From assembly GCF_036013975.1 (NCBI RefSeq), contig NZ_CP107904.1:2914001-2978000 (forward strand): 64,000 nt of DNA. Direction: 5' to 3'. Below, piece after piece: positions 24,826 through 34,032 of the stretch (its first letter is position 1; the number at the start of each line of letters is the position of its first letter). The translations under genes and the position numbers were made by a program. Below the pieces are notes generated by a model. That model was not told the DNA's origin, ran no database searches, and saw only the letters and a list, made by a program, of their open reading frames with translations. The DNA comes from Kitasatospora sp. NBC_00458. Lineage in GTDB: Bacteria; Actinomycetota; Actinomycetes; Streptomycetales; Streptomycetaceae.

Positions 24826-27576
24826 GTGGCTTCCGGATCCGATCGCAACCCGATCATCATTGGCGGCCTTCCGAGTCAGGTCCCGGACTTCGATCCCGAG
24901 GAGACCGCGGAATGGCTGGAGTCGCTCGACGCGGCCATCGACGAGCGGGGGCGCGAGCGTGCCCGCTACCTGATGCTGCGGCTGATCGAGCGCGCCCGCG
25001 AGAAGCGTGTCGCCGTGCCCGAGATGCGCAGCACGGACTACGTCAACACCATCGCCACCAAGGACGAGCCGTTCTTCCCCGGTAACGAGGAGATCGAGCG
25101 CAAGATCCTCAACGCGACCCGCTGGAACGCCGCGGTGATGGTCTCCCGGGCACAGCGCCCGGGCATCGGCGTCGGTGGCCACATCGCCACCTTCGCCTCC
25201 TCCGCGTCGCTGTACGACGTGGGCTTCAACTACTTCTTCCGCGGCAAGGACGCCGAGGGCGAGTCGGGCGACCAGATCTTCTTCCAGGGTCACGCCTCCC
25301 CCGGCATCTACGCCCGCGCCTTCCTGCTGGACCGGCTCACCGAGCAGCAGCTCGACGCCTTCCGCCAGGAGAAGTCGAAGGCCCCGTACGGCCTCTCCAG
25401 CTACCCGCACCCGCGGCTGATGCCGGACTTCTGGGAGTTCCCGACCGTCTCGATGGGCCTCGGCCCGCTCGGCGCGATCTACCAGGCCCGGATGAACCGC
25501 TACCTGGAGCACCGCGGCATCAAGGACACCTCCGACTCGCAGGTCTACGCCTTCCTCGGCGACGGCGAGATGGACGAGCCCGAGTCGCTCGGCCAGCTGT
25601 CGCTGGCCTCCCGCGAGGGCCTGGACAACCTGACCTTCGTGGTGAACTGCAACCTGCAGCGCCTCGACGGCCCGGTCCGCGGCAACGGCAAGATCATCCA
25701 GGAGCTGGAGTCGCAGTTCCGCGGCGCCGGCTGGAACGTGATCAAGCTGGTCTGGGACCGCAGCTGGGACCCGCTGCTCGCGCAGGACCGCGACGGCGTC
25801 CTGGTGAACAAGCTGAACACCACGGTGGACGGCCAGTTCCAGACCTACGCGACCGAGTCCGGCGCGTACATCCGCGACAGCTTCTTCGGCGGCGACCTGC
25901 GGCTGCGCAAGATGGTCGAGTCGATGACCGACCAGCAGATCCAGCACCTGGGCCGCGGCGGCCACGACCACCGCAAGATCTACGCGGCGTTCAAGGCGGC
26001 CCGCGAGCACAAGGGCCAGCCGACGGTCATCCTCGCCCAGACCGTCAAGGGCTGGACGCTGGGCCCCAACTTCGAGGGCCGCAACGCCACCCACCAGATG
26101 AAGAAGCTGACGGTCGAGGACCTGAAGCGCTTCCGCGACCGGCTGCACCTGCCGATCACCGACAAGCAGCTGGAAGAGGGCTACCCGCCCTACTACCACC
26201 CGGGCCGCGGCTCGGAGGAGATCCAGTACATGCACGACCGCCGCCAGGAGCTGGGCGGCTACGTGCCGACCCGCAAGGTGCGGCCGCGCGCGCTGGAGCT
26301 CCCGGGCGACGACGCGTACAAGGCGGTCAAGAAGGGGTCCGGCAACCAGACCATCGCCACCACCATGGCGTTCGTCCGGGTGCTCAAGGACCTCATGCGG
26401 GACAAGGGCATCGGCAACCGCTTCGTGCCGATCGCGCCCGACGAGTACCGCACCTTCGGCATGGACTCGCTGTTCCCGTCGGCGAAGATCTACAACCCGC
26501 TCGGCCAGACCTACGAGTCGGTCGACCGCGACCTGCTGCTGGCGTACAAGGAGTCCCCGACCGGGCAGATGCTGCACGACGGCATCTCCGAGGCCGGCTG
26601 CACCGCCTCGCTGATCGCCGCGGGTTCGTCCTACGCGACCCACGGCGAGCCGCTGATCCCGGTGTACGTCTTCTACTCGATGTTCGGGTTCCAGCGCACC
26701 GGCGACCAGTTCTGGCAGATGGCCGACCAGCTCGCCCGCGGCTTCGTGATCGGCGCCACCGCCGGCCGCACCACGCTGACCGGTGAGGGCCTGCAGCACG
26801 CCGACGGCCACTCGCACCTGCTGGCCTCGACCAACCCCGGCGTCGTCTCGTACGACCCGGCGTACGGCTTCGAGATCGCGCACATCGTGCAGGACGGTCT
26901 CCGCCGGATGTACGGCTCCAGCGCCGAGCACCCGCACGGCGAGGACGTGTTCTTCTACATGACCGTCTACAACGAGCCGATCAAGATGCCGGCCGAGCCG
27001 GAGAACGTCGACGTCGAGGGCATCCTCAAGGGTCTGCACCGGTACGCGCCCGCCACCGCCGGCCAGGTCCCGGCCCAGATCCTCGCCTCCGGCGTGGCCG
27101 TGCCGTGGGCCCTGGAGGCCCAGCGCATCCTCGCCGAGGAGTGGAACGTCAAGGCCGACGTCTGGTCCGCGACCTCCTGGAACGAGCTGCGCCGCGACGC
27201 GGTGGAGGCCGAGGAGTTCAACCTGCTGCACCCCGAGGAGCAGCAGCGCGTCCCGTACGTGACCCAGAAGCTCCAGGGCGCCGAGGGCCCGTTCGTCGCC
27301 GTGTCCGACTGGATGCGCGCGGTGCCGGACCAGATCGCCCGCTGGGTGCCGGGTCAGTACCAGTCGCTGGGTGCCGACGGCTTCGGCTTCGCCGACACCC
27401 GCGGTGCGGCCCGTCGCTTCTTCCACATCGACGCGCAGTCGGTCGTGCTGAGCGTGCTCACCGAGCTCGCCAAGCAGGGCAAGGTCGACCGCAGCGCGCT
27501 GAAGGACGCGATCGACCGCTACCAGCTGCTGGACGTGGCCGCGGCCGACCCGGGCGCCGCCGGCGGCGAAGCCTGA
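24826..27576 (+). CDS. aceE: pyruvate dehydrogenase E1 (homodimeric)
   Basis: A 916-residue AceE-type E1 component, which decarboxylates pyruvate using thiamine diphosphate and passes acetyl to the E2 lipoyl group. The ThDP motif is visible as [12 protein letters not shown] through [11 protein letters not shown]. The N-terminus ([31 protein letters not shown]) and the full length match this homodimeric family rather than the E1 alpha/beta type. GTG 24826 is the start, with GAAGGA upstream. Regulation may involve the palindrome at 24733-24744. No E2 or E3 gene lies nearby. Confidence 0.96.
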   Translation: MASGSDRNPIIIGGLPSQVPDFDPEETAEWLESLDAAIDERGRERARYLMLRLIERAREKRVAVPEMRSTDYVNTIATKDEPFFPGNEEIERKILNATRWNAAVMVSRAQRPGIGVGGHIATFASSASLYDVGFNYFFRGKDAEGESGDQIFFQGHASPGIYARAFLLDRLTEQQLDAFRQEKSKAPYGLSSYPHPRLMPDFWEFPTVSMGLGPLGAIYQARMNRYLEHRGIKDTSDSQVYAFLGDGEMDEPESLGQLSLASREGLDNLTFVVNCNLQRLDGPVRGNGKIIQELESQFRGAGWNVIKLVWDRSWDPLLAQDRDGVLVNKLNTTVDGQFQTYATESGAYIRDSFFGGDLRLRKMVESMTDQQIQHLGRGGHDHRKIYAAFKAAREHKGQPTVILAQTVKGWTLGPNFEGRNATHQMKKLTVEDLKRFRDRLHLPITDKQLEEGYPPYYHPGRGSEEIQYMHDRRQELGGYVPTRKVRPRALELPGDDAYKAVKKGSGNQTIATTMAFVRVLKDLMRDKGIGNRFVPIAPDEYRTFGMDSLFPSAKIYNPLGQTYESVDRDLLLAYKESPTGQMLHDGISEAGCTASLIAAGSSYATHGEPLIPVYVFYSMFGFQRTGDQFWQMADQLARGFVIGATAGRTTLTGEGLQHADGHSHLLASTNPGVVSYDPAYGFEIAHIVQDGLRRMYGSSAEHPHGEDVFFYMTVYNEPIKMPAEPENVDVEGILKGLHRYAPATAGQVPAQILASGVAVPWALEAQRILAEEWNVKADVWSATSWNELRRDAVEAEEFNLLHPEEQQRVPYVTQKLQGAEGPFVAVSDWMRAVPDQIARWVPGQYQSLGADGFGFADTRGAARRFFHIDAQSVVLSVLTELAKQGKVDRSALKDAIDRYQLLDVAAADPGAAGGEA

Positions 27577-27593
27577 GCACCTGACAGGTCCTG

Positions 27594-27631
27594 AGGGCCG
27601 GTCCTCCCCTTTCCGGGAGGGCCGGTCCTCC
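27594..27631 (+). terminator. hairpin after aceE
   Basis: Two copies of GAGGGCCGGTCCTCC flank CCTTTCCGG; together they can pair into a stem with G-U pairs. It lies 18 bases after the aceE stop. Confidence 0.5.
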
Positions 27632-27764
27632 GCCTTTCCCGCCCCTGCGCCCCTGCTCCCTCCCGCTCTTGCGGTGTGACTCCGGTCACAGTCGCTTGAA
27701 CCTCACACCGGTGTCAGCTCCTAGGCTCGTCCCGACGAACCGGACCAGTCCAGGAGGGTCTCCG

Positions 27765-28205
27765 ATGAACGCCGTCCACCCCGAGCCCGCCCCCGGCGGC
27801 AACGACTACAACCGCGCCGTGATCGACGAGTTCCGCGCCTCGGCGGGCGTGGTCGGCGGCGACTTCGCCGGCAAGGACCTGCTGCTGCTCACCACCCGCG
27901 GCCGGCGCAGCGGCGAGGCGCGCACCACCCCGCTGGTCTACCTGCGGGACGGCGGCCGCGTGGTCGTCTTCGCCCTGAACGGCGGCGCCCCGGCCGACCC
28001 GCTCTGGTACCGCAACCTCGCGGCCGCCCCGGAGGTCACCGTCGAGCTCGGTGCCGACCGCTTCGCCGCGCACGCCGTCCCGGTCGACCCGGAGGAGCAC
28101 GAGGGCCTCTGGGCACGGCAGATCGCCGTCGAACCGCTGTTCGCCGACTTCCGCGCCCGCACCACCCGCACCGTCCCCCTCGTGGAACTCCGCCCCGCCG
28201 CCTGA
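27765..28205 (+). CDS. Ddn-like nitroreductase/deazaflavin-dependent oxidoreductase
   Basis: A 146-residue split-barrel protein of the Ddn/DUF385 family, which uses F420 or flavin cofactors. Typical elements are LLLLTTRGRRSGEARTTPL, VVVFALNGGAPADPLWYRNL and VTVELG. The start is ATG 27765, with CAGGAGGG upstream. An upstream in-frame extension was rejected because it spans a probable promoter (TAGGCT near 27722). The substrate is unknown. It is a stand-alone gene between aceE and the proline-rich gene. Confidence 0.87.
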   Translation: MNAVHPEPAPGGNDYNRAVIDEFRASAGVVGGDFAGKDLLLLTTRGRRSGEARTTPLVYLRDGGRVVVFALNGGAPADPLWYRNLAAAPEVTVELGADRFAAHAVPVDPEEHEGLWARQIAVEPLFADFRARTTRTVPLVELRPAA

Positions 28206-28288
28206 GACCGTCACCGGCTCCCTCTTAACCTTCCCGAGAGTCCCGCTTAAGGTGGGACCAAGGGACCCAAGGGGAGGGGGCCGGTTCC

Positions 28289-29083
28289 GTGCGCACACCG
28301 AGGACGGGGGCCTTCCCCTTCGCGATCCTGGTCGGCCTGACGGCGGGCGGCCTGGTCTGGCAGCTGTTACCGACCCCCGACGAGTTCGGGCGGCCGTCGG
28401 TGGCCCTGCCCGCCCCGGAGCGGCCGCCGGCCGGCCTGCTGCCCGTGCCCGTCCCCACCCCGACGCCCGCCCCGGCGCCCTCCCCCGAGTCCGTGCCGGC
28501 GCCGCTGCCGCAGGACCCCGCGGGCCCGGCGCCGGAGCCGGAGCCGGAGCCGTCCGCGCCCGATGCGGCCGACGAACCCGCGCCGCCCGCTCCGTCCGCC
28601 CGCCCGCTGACCGCGGGTCTGGCCGGCGCCCCGGCGGCCGCGGTGCCGCCCGCCACCCTTCCGAACGCCTCGCCGCCGCCCCCGCCGCCACCTCCGGCGC
28701 AGACCGCCCCGACGGCCCCCGCCGCTCCGGCGGGCCCTCCCCCGCCCCCGGCCCCGCCGGTCACCCCGGTCGTACCGGTCACCCCGGCTCCCCCGGTGAC
28801 GGACTCCGGCGCCTGGGTGCCCGACACCGACGAGTCCTTCACCGACTGGTCCACCGAGGAGTCCTCGACCGAGGCGCGGCCGCCCGTGACCGTCCTCCCC
28901 CCGCCCGCCCCGGCACCCGGCGCCGGCGGCCACCACCTGGCCCCCACCCCGCCGCCCACCGGCCCCGGCATCGCGCAGGTGCCCGAGGGCCAGTCCGAGG
29001 AGGAGTACTGGGCCGCCCAGGAGGAGCTCTGGGCGAAGGCCGAGGAGGCCTGGCGCCAGGCGGAGGCCGAGCAGCCCCGCTGA
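28289..29083 (+). CDS. proline-rich single-pass membrane or secreted protein
   Basis: A 264-residue protein beginning at GTG 28289 (with GGGGAGGGGG upstream). Residues 7-27 (GAFPFAILVGLTAGGLVWQL) are hydrophobic and serve as an uncleaved anchor or a signal. The next 150 residues are mostly Pro, Ala, Val and Thr (a run of eight prolines at about residue 131), probably an extended wall-spanning segment. The C-terminus is acidic and aromatic: DTDESFTDWSTEE, then EEEYWAAQEELWAKAEEAW. No family is recognised. The terminator after it is duplicated (see 29103-29156). Confidence 0.6.
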   Translation: MRTPRTGAFPFAILVGLTAGGLVWQLLPTPDEFGRPSVALPAPERPPAGLLPVPVPTPTPAPAPSPESVPAPLPQDPAGPAPEPEPEPSAPDAADEPAPPAPSARPLTAGLAGAPAAAVPPATLPNASPPPPPPPPAQTAPTAPAAPAGPPPPPAPPVTPVVPVTPAPPVTDSGAWVPDTDESFTDWSTEESSTEARPPVTVLPPPAPAPGAGGHHLAPTPPPTGPGIAQVPEGQSEEEYWAAQEELWAKAEEAWRQAEAEQPR

Positions 29084-29102
29084 CCCACCCGCCACCCACG
29101 CA

Positions 29103-29156
29103 CGCGGCCCCGGACTCCGACGAGTCCGGGGCCGCGCGGGCCGTGCAGGGCGGGTC
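29103..29156. repeat. duplicated terminator block, copy 1
   Basis: CGCGGCCCCGGACTC/GAGTCCGGGGCCGCG hairpin (29103-29137) plus about 19 bases. The same 54 bases recur at 29926-29979, 39 of them identical at the start and 12 of the last 15. The hairpin would terminate the proline-rich gene. Confidence 0.85.
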
Positions 29157-29169
29157 GGCCCGCTCGTCG

Positions 29170-29628
29170 TCAGACGGTGATCACGCGCGGCTCGTCCAAC
29201 CCGTCCAGCTGACCGGCCGCCTGGCACAGCTTGGGAATGTGCGAGGCGTCCGAGGTGACCAGTCGCACCGGAGGCTCGGACAGTGCTGCAGTGGCGACCA
29301 CCAGCGCGTCCACCAGGCACTCGTGCCCGTCCAGCCCCGAGGTGTCGAGCAGCGCCCCCGCCGCCTCGATCACCCGGTCCGACACCGGGGCGACGGTGTA
29401 CCGCGCGAGGAGGAACTTCAGCCGCTCACCGACTCGCCCGGTCCGGCGGACTTCCAGGGGCGTGATGGCACTGACGACCACCGGGGCCGAATCCTGCTCG
29501 GCGGCAGCGATCAGGGCAGCCACACGACCATCGCGCTCGGCGTCCAGCGACAGCGCCTGGGCATCGAGGACCACCGTCCCGCACCGGCGCGGGGAGGCCT
29601 TGGCCCGGGTCAGGCGCTGGCGGCCCAT
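29170..29628 (-). CDS. PIN-domain toxin-like protein (VapC-like)
   Basis: A 152-residue PIN-domain protein: TVVLDAQALSLDAERDG (first acidic position), PLEVRR (second), GLDGHECLVDALVVATA (third) and RLVTSDASHI (fourth). PIN toxins are metal-dependent RNases, most of which cut tRNA or rRNA. The start is ATG 29626-29628, overlapping the 3' end of the antitoxin-like gene by 19 bases, so the genes are co-translated. The pair is flanked by copies of a duplicated terminator block, which suggests it was inserted. Confidence 0.8.
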   Translation of the reverse strand: MGRQRLTRAKASPRRCGTVVLDAQALSLDAERDGRVAALIAAAEQDSAPVVVSAITPLEVRRTGRVGERLKFLLARYTVAPVSDRVIEAAGALLDTSGLDGHECLVDALVVATAALSEPPVRLVTSDASHIPKLCQAAGQLDGLDEPRVITV

Positions 29629-29858
29629 GCTTCCTCCGCCCATTGCCGGTCGGCATCGGTGACGTGACCGTGCGCCTCGTTGTCCTCCACGACCTCGCGC
29701 AGCTTGGCCATGGCGACCCAGTGCTCCAAGGCCTCTGCCACCACGGCGGAGAACCCGTTCTTATCAGTGCGCTGTTCCACCTCGGCGGCGAGATCGGCCG
29801 GGAGCGAGATCGACCGTCTGACGGCGAGGGGCGTTTCCGGGGTCGGTTCAGCAACCAT
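29610..29858 (-). CDS. ribbon-helix-helix antitoxin-like protein
   Basis: An 82-residue protein with the RHH DNA-binding start AVRRSISLPADLAAEVEQR (beta strand then helix) and a helical acidic C-terminus (LREVVEDNEAHGHVTDADR), the usual layout of a VapB-type antitoxin: DNA-binding N-terminus and toxin-neutralising C-terminus. The start is ATG 29856-29858. It overlaps the downstream PIN gene by 19 bases. A TTGACA box and a CACGCGTG palindrome lie 17-29 bases upstream, consistent with autoregulation. Confidence 0.78.
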   Translation of the reverse strand: MVAEPTPETPLAVRRSISLPADLAAEVEQRTDKNGFSAVVAEALEHWVAMAKLREVVEDNEAHGHVTDADRQWAEEAWAASA

Positions 29859-29874
29859 GCGCGAAGGGTAACAC

Positions 29875-29886
29875 CACGCGTGTCAA
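29875..29886 (-). promoter_or_regulatory. candidate promoter/operator of the toxin-antitoxin pair
   Basis: On the minus strand TTGACA (29881-29886) overlaps the perfect palindrome CACGCGTG (29875-29882). A clear -10 is not visible; the AT-rich upstream stretch to about 29925 differs from the surrounding GC-rich sequence. Confidence 0.4.
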
Positions 29887-29925
29887 TAACTCAAAGTGTT
29901 CATCTGATCGCCATTAGTACACATG

Positions 29926-29979
29926 CGCGGCCCCGGACTCCGACGAGTCCGGGGCCGCGCGGGCTGTACGGGGCGGGTC
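29926..29979. repeat. duplicated terminator block, copy 2
   Basis: Second copy of the 54-base block; its end overlaps the last two bases of the MFS gene stop. It would terminate the MFS gene (minus strand). Confidence 0.85.
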
Positions 29980-31582
29980 AGATGTGCACGGCGGGGCCGG
30001 CGTCGGTGGCGCCCCGGCGGGTGAGGAGGCCGAGGAGCGCGGCGGCGAAGGCGACCACGGCGGCGACCGCGAAGGCGAGCGACATGCCGCTGACGAACGA
30101 GTCGTGGACGGCGCCGGCCATCGCGTCGACCGCCTGCTGCGGGGTGCCGGCCGGAGCGGGCGGGGCGATGCCGAGCTGGGCGGCCTGGTTGAGGCCCTCG
30201 GACTGGGCGGGGTCGACCGGCGGCAGACCGGCCTTCTCCCAGTTGCCCGGCAGCACGTCGGTGACCCTGGCGGCCATCAGCGCGCCCAGCACGGCGGTGC
30301 CGAGGCTGCCGCCGACCTGCATCGCGGACTGCTGGAGGCCGCCGGCCACGCCGGACAGCTCCATCGGGGCGTTGCCGACGATGACCTCGGTGGCGCCGAC
30401 CATGACCGGGCTGATGCCCAGGCCCATCAGGACGAACCAGAGCGCCATCGCGCCGTTGCCGGAACCGGCGTCCAGGGTGGCCATGCCGATCATCGCGGTG
30501 GTGGTGATCAGCATGCCGGCCACGATCGGGATCCGCGGGCCGAGCTTGCCGATGGCGACGCCGGCCACCGGCGAGCCGACGATCATCATGCCGGTCATCG
30601 GCAGCAGGTGGACGCCCGCCTCGACCGGCGACATGCCGTGCACGTTCTGCAGGTAGAAGGTGACGAAGAAGATCGCGCCGAAGAACGAGAAGGCCATCAG
30701 CACCATCAGCAGGGTGCCGGCCGACAGCGGCAGCGAGCGGAACAGGCCGAGCGGGATCAGCGGCTCGCGGGCCGCCCGCTGCCAGAACGCGAAGAGCGTC
30801 ATCAGCACCACGGCGCCGCCCAGGAAGAGCAGTGTGGAGAGGTCGCCCCAGCCCCACTCGGGGGCCTTGATGATGCCGAAGACCAGCGCGAACATGGCCG
30901 CCGAGAGCAGCACGATGCCGGGGACGTCGAAGGACTTCGCGGCGTTCTCGGCGCGGACGTCCTTGAGGATCCACAGGCCGAGGGCCAGCGCGATGAGTCC
31001 GACCGGGATGTTGATGAAGAAGACCGACTCCCAGCTGACGTGCTCGACCAGCAGGCCGCCGACGATCGGGCCGGCCGCGGTGGAGGCGCCGATCACCCCG
31101 CCCCAGATGCCGATCGCCATGTTGAGCCGCTCGGCCGGGAAGGCCCCGCGCAGCAGGCCGAGCGCGGCCGGCTGGAGCAGCGCGCCGAACAGGCCCTGGA
31201 GGACGCGGAAGGCGATCACGGTCTGGATGTTCCCGGCGAAGCCGATCGCCGCCGAGGTGGCGGCGAAGCCGACCGCGCCGACCAGGAAGGTGTTCTTGTG
31301 GCCGAACCGGTCGCCGATCTTGCCGGCGGTGATCAGGAAGACCGCGAGGGCGAGCAGGTAGCCGCTGGTGACCCACTGGATCTCGGAGGGCGCGGCCTTG
31401 AGGTCGGCCTGGATCACCGGGTTGGCGATCGCGACGATCGTGCCGTCCAGGGCCACCATCATCACGCCGACGGCGACGGTGAGGAGGGTGAGCCAGGGGT
31501 GCCCCTTGAGGCCCCTCCCGGCGGACGGCGCGGCCGGCGGCGGTACGTCCGCCTCGGCGCTCTTGACGACGGACTGGCTCAT
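29978..31582 (-). CDS. MFS drug/proton antiporter, DHA2 (14-TM) family
   Basis: A 534-residue exporter. It has the DHA2 signature VMMVALDGTIVAIANP in helix 1, GYLLALAVFLITAGKIGDRFG (motif A region) after helix 2, and AFRVLQGLFGALLQPA. About 14 hydrophobic helices are seen. It would use the proton gradient to pump drugs or metabolites. The start is ATG 31580-31582, preceded by GGAGGG. A divergent TetR gene and two palindromes (31684-31740) show it is repressed by that regulator. Confidence 0.93.
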   Translation of the reverse strand: MSQSVVKSAEADVPPPAAPSAGRGLKGHPWLTLLTVAVGVMMVALDGTIVAIANPVIQADLKAAPSEIQWVTSGYLLALAVFLITAGKIGDRFGHKNTFLVGAVGFAATSAAIGFAGNIQTVIAFRVLQGLFGALLQPAALGLLRGAFPAERLNMAIGIWGGVIGASTAAGPIVGGLLVEHVSWESVFFINIPVGLIALALGLWILKDVRAENAAKSFDVPGIVLLSAAMFALVFGIIKAPEWGWGDLSTLLFLGGAVVLMTLFAFWQRAAREPLIPLGLFRSLPLSAGTLLMVLMAFSFFGAIFFVTFYLQNVHGMSPVEAGVHLLPMTGMMIVGSPVAGVAIGKLGPRIPIVAGMLITTTAMIGMATLDAGSGNGAMALWFVLMGLGISPVMVGATEVIVGNAPMELSGVAGGLQQSAMQVGGSLGTAVLGALMAARVTDVLPGNWEKAGLPPVDPAQSEGLNQAAQLGIAPPAPAGTPQQAVDAMAGAVHDSFVSGMSLAFAVAAVVAFAAALLGLLTRRGATDAGPAVHI

Positions 31583-31683
31583 CTGGGCCCTCCGGGGGCT
31601 GACTGCGGCGAACGTGGTCGTGGCGCCCCGGCCCACCCGTCCCCACGAGTGCCCCGGCCCGACGGGCGCCACTCCGGCAGATT

Positions 31684-31700
31684 ATGTCAGTGACTGACAT
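31684..31700. promoter_or_regulatory. TetR operator 1 (17-bp perfect palindrome)
   Basis: ATGTCAGTGACTGACAT (centre G) lies about 100 bases upstream of the MFS start. It shares TGACA/TGTCA with the second site. Confidence 0.7.
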
Positions 31701-31728
31701 TCGGCAAACACTGACTTCTGGCCGTGGC

Positions 31729-31751
31729 TGACATTTGTCACACGGCTAGAG
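31729..31751 (+). promoter_or_regulatory. TetR promoter with operator 2
   Basis: TGACATTTGTCA (31729-31740; arms TGACA/TGTCA) lies in the spacer just before the -10 box TAGAGT (31746-31751) of the TetR gene. Repressor bound here would block its own promoter. Confidence 0.6.
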
Positions 31752-31798
31752 TTGTGCCCCGACACCCCAGCCGCACCACCGTCCGGAGGGCACCCGCC

Positions 31799-32500
31799 AT
31801 GGCCGCTCAGCCCGCACCCCCCGCCACCGCCCCGGCCGGCCGGGCCCCCGGCGGCCCGGAGCCGGAGCCGGGCCCCGGACTGCGCGAGCGCAAGAAACGG
31901 CGCACCCGGGACGCCCTGATCGAGGCGGCCCACCAGCTGTTCCTCGGCCAGGGCTTCGCCCGGACCACCGTCGACGAGATCGCGGCCGCCGTCGACGTCT
32001 CGCAGCGCACCTTCTTCCGCTACTTCGCCAACAAGGACGAGGTCGCGCTCGCCGTCCTCGCCGACGCCGAGGACTACTTCATCGACCGGCTCCGGGCCCG
32101 CCCCGCCGACGAGAACCCGCTGCAGGCACTGCGCGCCGCGATCGTCGAGTCCTGGCGCGAACTGGGCTCCCCGGACCGCACCGGCCCCGGCTCGGTGACC
32201 AGCGCGCTCGAACTGATCCGGATGATCGAGGACACCCCCACCCTGCTCGCCGCCCACCTGCGCCGGGTCACCGAGCAGGAACGCGTGGTCGCCCGGGTGA
32301 TCGCCGAGCGCGAGGGCCTCGACCTCACCCGGGACCTGCGGCCCGCCGTGATGGCCGCCGTCTTCGGCGGCGTGCTGCGCGCCGCCCACCTGTCCTGGAC
32401 CGCAGACCAGGAGGAGGACGGCCCGGACGGCATGATCGCTCTGATCGGCCGCCACTTCGACCAGCTCGGCCCCACCCTGGCCGGCGACTGGCGGCGCTGA
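31799..32500 (+). CDS. TetR family transcriptional regulator of the MFS exporter
   Basis: A 233-residue TetR-family protein. After a disordered Pro/Ala-rich N-terminus (1-34), the HTH domain occupies about 36-85: RERKKRRTRDALIEAAHQLF and RTTVDEIAAAVDVSQRTFFR. The rest is a ligand pocket with LRAAIVESWREL and the C-terminal helix LIGRHFDQLG. The start is ATG 31799, with GGAGGG upstream. It is divergent from the MFS exporter and almost certainly represses it, being released by a substrate of the pump. Confidence 0.93.
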   Translation: MAAQPAPPATAPAGRAPGGPEPEPGPGLRERKKRRTRDALIEAAHQLFLGQGFARTTVDEIAAAVDVSQRTFFRYFANKDEVALAVLADAEDYFIDRLRARPADENPLQALRAAIVESWRELGSPDRTGPGSVTSALELIRMIEDTPTLLAAHLRRVTEQERVVARVIAEREGLDLTRDLRPAVMAAVFGGVLRAAHLSWTADQEEDGPDGMIALIGRHFDQLGPTLAGDWRR

Positions 32501-32560
32501 GGCGCACCGGGACGCGCCGGGGCCCACCGGGACGCGCCGGGGCCCACCGGGGCGCACCGG
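32501..32560. repeat. 10-bp period repeat downstream of TetR gene
   Basis: Six decamers in a row follow the stop codon: GGCGCACCGG, GACGCGCCGG and GGCCCACCGG variants. The last two alternate exactly. Non-coding, between the TetR gene and the TCS promoter. Confidence 0.8.
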
Positions 32561-32575
32561 GGTCCGACTCCCGGG

Positions 32576-32598
32576 TCATACCGGGGTATCACCCCGGG
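32576..32598 (+). promoter_or_regulatory. TCS-associated element, copy 1 (upstream of HK-RR)
   Basis: The core ATACCGGGGTATCACCC has near-perfect symmetry in TACCGGGGTA. It recurs as ATACCCGGGTACCACCC at 34746-34762, upstream of the DUF1023-acyltransferase operon. It lies 60 bases upstream of the TAGGCT -10 box (32658-32663) of the kinase gene. Confidence 0.65.
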
Positions 32599-32657
32599 CC
32601 CCGGCACGGCCCGAAAGTTCTGCCCACGGTCCGACGACGGGCGGACGGCGCCGCTCC

Positions 32658-32663
32658 TAGGCT
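32658..32663 (+). promoter_or_regulatory. -10 box of kinase gene, nearly leaderless
   Basis: TAGGCT lies eight bases before the ATG at 32672; no ribosome binding site fits between them. Confidence 0.5.
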
Positions 32664-32671
32664 GGCCCGCG

Positions 32672-34000
32672 ATGAAGACGCTCAGCAAGGCCACCGCCCG
32701 GACGACAGCCCACCGCCTGCTCGGGACCCTCCGGCACCACCTCAGCACGCCCACCGGAGGGCACGCCCCCCTGCTCGGCGACTCCCCGCGCCGCTGGCGG
32801 CGGCGCCTGCCGTACCTCGTCGCCCTCGTCCTCCAGGCCTCGCTGATCCCCACCGGGATCACCGTCCTGACCGGCTCCTTCGACGTGGCCCTGCCCGTCG
32901 CCGCCGCGCTCACCCTCGCGCTGACCGCCCCGCTGCTGCTGGCGGTCACCCGCCCGCTGGCCGCGTGGTGGATCGGCGCCGCCGCCCTGGTCGCCACCGC
33001 CGCCGTCACCGCCCGGCACGACCACACCGGCGGCACCTGGCCGTGGTCGGCCCCGATGATCCTGGCCTACCTCTTCCTGCTGCTCGCGCTCGCCCTGCGG
33101 GAGAGCCGGGCCACCCTGGTCGCGGTCTGGGTCGCCACCGTGCTGCTCACCGGGCTCACCCTCACCCTCGGGCTGCCGCGCGGCGGCGACGGCACCACCG
33201 TGCTGCTGCCCGCGCTCAGCGGCGCCGTGCTGCTGTTCGGCTGGTCGTTCCGGGACCGGGCCGAGGCCCGGCGGCTGCTCGTCGAGCAGGAGCACATCAG
33301 CGAGGCCGAGCGGGAGCGGCGGACCCTGCTGGAGGAGCGCGCCCGGATCGCCCGGGAGCTGCACGACGTGGTCGCCCACCACATGTCGGTGATCGCCGTG
33401 CAGGCGGCCAGCGCGCCCTACCGGATACCGGGCGTCCCGGCGGACGCCGCCGAGGAGTTCACCGCGATCGCGGGCACCGCGCGCGAGTCGCTGGCCGAGA
33501 TGCGGCGGCTGCTCGGCGTGCTGCGCAGCGAGGAGTCCGGCGCCGAGAAGGCGCCGCAGCCGGGGGTCGGCCAGCTCGGCCAGCTGGTCGAGACGGTCCG
33601 CCGGGCGGGGGTGGCGGCCGAACTGGCGGTCGACGCCGACCTGGCCGACGAGCTGCCGCCGGCCGTCGACCTCTCCGTCTACCGGATCGTCCAGGAGGCG
33701 CTGGCCAACGTGGTCCGGCACGCCCCGGGCGCCGGCGCCTGGGTCTCGCTGACCGTCGCGGACGCGTCCCTGCTGGTCACGGTGGTGAACGCGGCCCCGC
33801 CCGAGCGGGCGGAGTCGCTGGAGTCCTCGGCCGAGGGCACCGGTCACGGGCTGGTCGGCATGCGCGAGCGGGTCCGGCTGCTGGACGGCCGGCTGGACAC
33901 CGGGCCGCTGCCGGACGGCGGCTTCAAGGTGGCCGCCGTCCTCCCGCTCGACGGCCTGACGGATACTCGGTCCACCGGCACCCCGCCGGCCCGGCCGTAG
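32672..34000 (+). CDS. two-component sensor histidine kinase (NarL/DesK class)
   Basis: A 442-residue kinase. Six hydrophobic helices (about 46-66, 72-92, 97-115, 128-145, 147-168, 176-192) form the sensor, with no large extracellular loop, so it likely senses membrane or intramembrane signals. The HisKA_3 box is RIARELHDVVAHHMSVIAV (H231). The N box is EALANVVRH and the G box GHGLVGMRERVR, at the C-terminal ATPase domain. It lies directly before its response regulator (33 bases). Confidence 0.92.
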   Translation: MKTLSKATARTTAHRLLGTLRHHLSTPTGGHAPLLGDSPRRWRRRLPYLVALVLQASLIPTGITVLTGSFDVALPVAAALTLALTAPLLLAVTRPLAAWWIGAAALVATAAVTARHDHTGGTWPWSAPMILAYLFLLLALALRESRATLVAVWVATVLLTGLTLTLGLPRGGDGTTVLLPALSGAVLLFGWSFRDRAEARRLLVEQEHISEAERERRTLLEERARIARELHDVVAHHMSVIAVQAASAPYRIPGVPADAAEEFTAIAGTARESLAEMRRLLGVLRSEESGAEKAPQPGVGQLGQLVETVRRAGVAAELAVDADLADELPPAVDLSVYRIVQEALANVVRHAPGAGAWVSLTVADASLLVTVVNAAPPERAESLESSAEGTGHGLVGMRERVRLLDGRLDTGPLPDGGFKVAAVLPLDGLTDTRSTGTPPARP

Positions 34001-34032
34001 CAGCGGCCGGACGACGACCGGGAGACCACCGC

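Noticed and set aside
24460..27426. A 988-residue frame opposite aceE
   Set aside because: Antisense to a conserved gene; composition of His/Val/Arg/Gln is the typical mirror of high-GC codons.
29170..29858. Mobile element or IS insertion
   Set aside because: No transposase and no terminal inverted repeats; only flanking duplicated terminator blocks.
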